Shown in pieces: positions 41,138 to 43,703 of a DNA stretch of 43,703 nucleotides. The first letter of the stretch is position 1. Every line of letters begins with the position of its first letter. This DNA is from Solibacteraceae bacterium (lineage in GTDB: Bacteria; Acidobacteriota; Terriglobia; Bryobacterales; Bryobacteraceae), in contig JALSRK010000054.1 in NCBI GenBank assembly GCA_026984795.1, positions 1 through 43,703 on the forward strand, written 5' to 3'. The position numbers were made by a program, and so were the translations under genes. Under the pieces are notes generated by a model, which had not been told where the DNA came from, ran no database searches, and worked only from the letters and a program-made list of their open reading frames with translations.

Positions 41138-42661
41138 TTACTTTCCTTGCAAGCCCCCGGACCCGGCGCCGATCCCGCCCTCCCGGAACACCCAGCGGAT
41201 CCCGGCGGGCGGGCGCTCCGGATCGTCGTAGGTGGCCGGGCTGCCGATCTTCTGCGCATCGAAGACCACCACGTCGGCCATATAGCCGGGCTGGAGACGG
41301 CCCCGGCCGCGGAGGCCGAAACGGCGGGCGGGCAGGTCCGTGACCTTGCGTACGGCTTCGGCCAGCGCAAGCCAGCCCCGCCTGCGGCACATCTCGCCCA
41401 GCAGCAGGGGAAACGCGCCGTAGAGCCGCGGATGCGGGCGGCCTTTCACGTAGAAACCGTCGCTCACCACGATCGAGAGCGGGTGCGTGAGCAGCTCCTT
41501 GAGGTTCGACTCGCTCTGGTTGAACTCGAGGATGGTCACCGCGCCGCGCTCTTCGGCCAGCAAATCGAGCACCAGCTCTGCCGGTTCCCGTCCCCGCTCC
41601 TCGGCAATTGCGGCCAGATGCCGGCCCACCAGCCGCTGATTCCGCGCGCTGCCCACCGCCGAGACGTAGAGGTCGGTCCACTCCTGGGCGAGCATCGCCA
41701 GCATCTCCCGGATGATGCGCCTTCGCAGGTCCGGGTCCCGGAAGCGCTCGAGCATCGCCTCCGTGCCCCCGTCGAGCGCCCATTGCGGCAGCCATTGGGT
41801 GAGCACGGTGCTGCCAGCCACGTAGGGGTAGGCGTCGAAGGCCACGTCGATGCCTTCCTGGCGCGCCCGCTCGATCTTCTCGAGCGCTTGCTGTTGCCGG
41901 GACCAGTTCTTTCGTCCGACCGCCTGCAGGTGTGAGATCTGCAGGCGGCAGCCGGTGCGCCGGGCCAATTCGATCTGTTCCTCGACGGCTTCGGGCAGCC
42001 GGGCGGCGTAGTCGCGCATGTGAGTCGTGTAGATCTTGCCCGCGCGGGCGGCCACCCGGCAGAGCCGTTCCAGCTCTTCGAAGGGAGCGCTGGAGCCCGG
42101 AGCGTACATCAGCCCCGTAGAGAAGCCGCAGGCGCCTCCGATGAGGCATTCGGCCAGCTTGGCCTCCATCGCGTCCAGCTCGCGCGGCGAGAGGGGCCCC
42201 TGGCGGTTGCCCGCTACGCTGACGCGGAGCGTGCCGTGGCCTACGAGGGACTCCAGATGCACGGGCGCCCGCCGGCGGGCCTCGGCCAAATAGTCGTCCG
42301 CCGATTCCCAGCCCCAGTCGCCGCAACCGCAGAGGATCCCGTTGGCGAACTCGTGCAGCGGTCGTCGGTCATCCGGGGCAGGGAACGCCGAGAAGCCGCA
42401 GTTGCCGGCGACCTCCGTCGTGACGCCCTGGTCGATCTTCTCCCGGCGGCCCTCCAGGGCTTTCAAGTCCGAGTGGCTGTGGGCGTCGATGATGCCCGGG
42501 GCCAGGGTCAACCCCGTGCAGTCGAGCGTCACCGCTTCGCCCGGCGGATCGAACGCGCCCAGAGCGGCGATCCGGTCGCCTTCGATCAGCAGGTCGCCAC
42601 GCCGCGGCGGCGCGCCAGTGCCGTCGATGAGGGCGCCGTTCTTCAGGTGGAAACGTTTCAT
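41138..42661 (-). CDS. N-acyl-D-amino-acid deacylase (D-aminoacylase)
   Basis: This 507-residue amidohydrolase-superfamily enzyme hydrolyses N-acyl-D-amino acids to D-amino acids and a carboxylate. The metal ligands match the D-aminoacylase group: His61 and His63 in D-A-H-S-H-S-D, the bridging Cys88 in G-N-C-G-F-S, His214 in T-T-H-M-R-D-Y, His244 in I-S-H-L-Q, and the catalytic Asp401 in S-D-G-F. Length is normal. No signal peptide is seen, so it acts in the cytosol. It starts 28 bases after an MqsA-like gene on the same strand, which itself follows an EamA transporter, suggesting an uptake-and-use operon (inference). A related dihydroorotase-like activity cannot be ruled out, but the Cys ligand argues for D-aminoacylase. 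Confidence 0.9.
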   Translation of the reverse strand: MKRFHLKNGALIDGTGAPPRRGDLLIEGDRIAALGAFDPPGEAVTLDCTGLTLAPGIIDAHSHSDLKALEGRREKIDQGVTTEVAGNCGFSAFPAPDDRRPLHEFANGILCGCGDWGWESADDYLAEARRRAPVHLESLVGHGTLRVSVAGNRQGPLSPRELDAMEAKLAECLIGGACGFSTGLMYAPGSSAPFEELERLCRVAARAGKIYTTHMRDYAARLPEAVEEQIELARRTGCRLQISHLQAVGRKNWSRQQQALEKIERARQEGIDVAFDAYPYVAGSTVLTQWLPQWALDGGTEAMLERFRDPDLRRRIIREMLAMLAQEWTDLYVSAVGSARNQRLVGRHLAAIAEERGREPAELVLDLLAEERGAVTILEFNQSESNLKELLTHPLSIVVSDGFYVKGRPHPRLYGAFPLLLGEMCRRRGWLALAEAVRKVTDLPARRFGLRGRGRLQPGYMADVVVFDAQKIGSPATYDDPERPPAGIRWVFREGGIGAGSGGLQGK

Positions 42662-42689
42662 CGCCTTCGGCCCGGTCCTCTATGCGAGT

Positions 42690-43154
42690 TCAAGGGCGTG
42701 CCACGACTTCTGGAAGGTTTTCTCCCGCTCCTTCCGGCTCGTCTGCGGAGCTGCCGGCGTCTTGGCTCCCCGCGCTTTGCGCCAGCGCCGGCGGCGGCCC
42801 GGAGAGAAGCCGGATCCTGCGGTCGGAAGACCGGGCTTGGATCTTGCCCATCTCCCAGCGCTTGACGCTGGCTACCCCGACTCCAAGGTGTTCGGCGAAT
42901 TTCGCCTGGCTCATCCGGAGGGCCTTGCGCCGGGCGCGGATCTCCTCGCTCGTCAGCAGGCCGTGCCGTGTCCGGTAGGCGTCGGCAGCCAGGCGCATGT
43001 ACTCCGGCATGTCCTTGCCGTCCACCATGGTGAAACCGCAGCCCCGGCAGGCGAATGCCCTCATCGGGAATTCGACCCGGTCGCCTTTCGCTTCAGCGCT
43101 TAGCCGGACCTTGCGCTTTCTCACATTCGTTTTCCCGCACTGTGGACACGTCAT
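42690..43154 (-). CDS. MqsA/YgiT-type zinc-finger and XRE-like HTH protein
   Basis: The 154-residue protein opens with a zinc finger (C-P-Q-C at 3-6 and C-R-G-C further on), as in the YgiT/MqsA antitoxin. A helix-turn-helix follows (E-I-R-A-R-R-K-A-L-R-M-S-Q-A-K-F-A-E-H-L, then V-K-R-W-E-M-G). The tail is disordered. ATG at 43154 has GGGGAGAAAG upstream; an in-frame TTG at 43178 is less likely. No MqsR toxin gene is next to it: the neighbours are an EamA transporter upstream (58-base gap) and D-aminoacylase downstream (28-base gap). It is therefore more likely a stand-alone transcriptional regulator of this operon than half of a toxin-antitoxin pair. Confidence 0.82.
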   Translation of the reverse strand: MTCPQCGKTNVRKRKVRLSAEAKGDRVEFPMRAFACRGCGFTMVDGKDMPEYMRLAADAYRTRHGLLTSEEIRARRKALRMSQAKFAEHLGVGVASVKRWEMGKIQARSSDRRIRLLSGPPPALAQSAGSQDAGSSADEPEGAGENLPEVVARP

Positions 43155-43212
43155 CTGCTTTCTCCCCGCCGTTCGCAACCGTCGGTCACCGGCCCGCTCC
43201 CACGCCCCGCCG

Positions 43213-43703
43213 TCACGCCCGCTCCTCCGCCGGCAGCTCTGCCTGCGCGGCGGCCGTGCGGCGGGCTTCGCCGACGGTGATGAGCAGCGTGCTTCCCAGC
43301 ACCAGGATACCGCCGGCGATCGCCGTCGCCGTGAGCCTCTCGCCCAGCCAAATGGCCGCGATGGGCACCCCGAAGAAGGTGATCAGGTAGTTGCACAGCG
43401 CCGTCTGAATCGCGTCCAGGTGCTTCAGGGCCTTCAGGAAGAGAACGTTCGAGAGGTAGTTGTGGAAGAAGGTCAGCAGGATCATCCCGGCCCAGGTGCG
43501 CGCCGTAAATTCGGGAATGCGCGCGAACACGTCCGGTTCCCGCCATAGCACCAGCGGCGTCATCAGGAAGAACATGGCCAGGTAGGTGTAGAAGATCATC
43601 TCCGTGGGCGAGTACCGCCGCAGCACCTTCTTGCCGTAGGAGTTGAAGAACGCGCTGCCCAGCGTGCCCGAGAAGATGATCAGGTTGCCGATCAAGTAGC
43701 CCG
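43213..43703 (-). CDS. EamA/DMT-family transporter (3' part)
   Basis: The last 163 residues of a drug/metabolite-transporter superfamily permease are encoded here; the 5' end lies beyond the window edge and the frame is open to base 43703. About five hydrophobic helices are visible. The typical second EamA repeat pattern includes F-F-G-V-P-I-A-A-I-W-L-G-E-R-L-T-A-T-A-I-A-G-G near the end. A short charged tail follows. Such proteins export or import amino acids, nucleotides or sugars; the substrate cannot be told. It is first in a minus-strand group with the MqsA-like regulator and D-aminoacylase, so transport of an amino compound is plausible. Confidence 0.82.
   Translation of the reverse strand, partial: GYLIGNLIIFSGTLGSAFFNSYGKKVLRRYSPTEMIFYTYLAMFFLMTPLVLWREPDVFARIPEFTARTWAGMILLTFFHNYLSNVLFLKALKHLDAIQTALCNYLITFFGVPIAAIWLGERLTATAIAGGILVLGSTLLITVGEARRTAAAQAELPAEERA

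Noticed and set aside
42690-43154. MqsRA toxin-antitoxin system
   Set aside because: The neighbouring gaps are too short for MqsR and no such frame exists.

Overview
The window is GC-rich bacterial chromosome with tightly packed genes and no phage, insertion sequence, CRISPR array, rRNA or recognisable tRNA gene. The most telling markers are two roughly 1,100-residue outer-membrane receptors that begin with a carboxypeptidase-regulatory-like (Oar-type) domain, an exosortase, secreted hydrolases with twin-arginine-like leaders, and an FG-GAP repeat protein. This mix is typical of Acidobacteriota, probably the Bryobacterales/Solibacter side. That placement is inference from gene content, not from a marker-gene tree.

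Region 1-12 kb is mostly housekeeping. It holds the end of hisF and then hisA; a reverse operon of a HipA-like kinase, a class IV aminotransferase and a zinc-ribbon protein; a Lys/Ala-rich histone H1-like protein; an MltD-type lytic transglycosylase; a divergent EF-G paralog whose GTPase motifs are altered; overlapping cysH (Fe-S APS reductase) and cysC (APS kinase); and an ECF sigma / degenerate anti-sigma / YbjQ-like operon.

Region 11.2-15.3 kb looks like a c-di-GMP regulatory module. A sigma-54 activator overlaps a PilZ gene, and divergent from them is a membrane protein carrying HD-GYP, GAF and GGDEF domains. The divergent gap holds a good -24/-12 sigma-54 promoter candidate pointing into the HD-GYP/GGDEF gene, with nested palindromes about 100 bp upstream of it. 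Region 15.3-21.1 kb carries a Tat-exported beta-propeller protein, an FG-GAP protein, leuS and nfo.

Region 21.7-31.3 kb has two paralogous TonB-dependent receptors, both on the minus strand, flanking an ECF sigma factor and a large membrane anti-sigma factor on the plus strand. One receptor has a clear intrinsic terminator and the other a clear sigma-70-type promoter. An orphan exosortase follows.

Region 32.5-43.7 kb reads as a carbohydrate and amino-compound catabolic neighbourhood. It has a GH20-like hexosaminidase, a tandem alpha/beta hydrolase with an inactive-looking second half, an IclR regulator, a NagX-like membrane acyltransferase overlapping a class III aminotransferase, a D-aminoacylase, an orphan MqsA-type DNA-binding protein and the end of an EamA transporter. 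A role in salvaging N-acetylated sugars and D-amino acids, for example from cell-wall debris, would fit, but that is inference from gene content and order.
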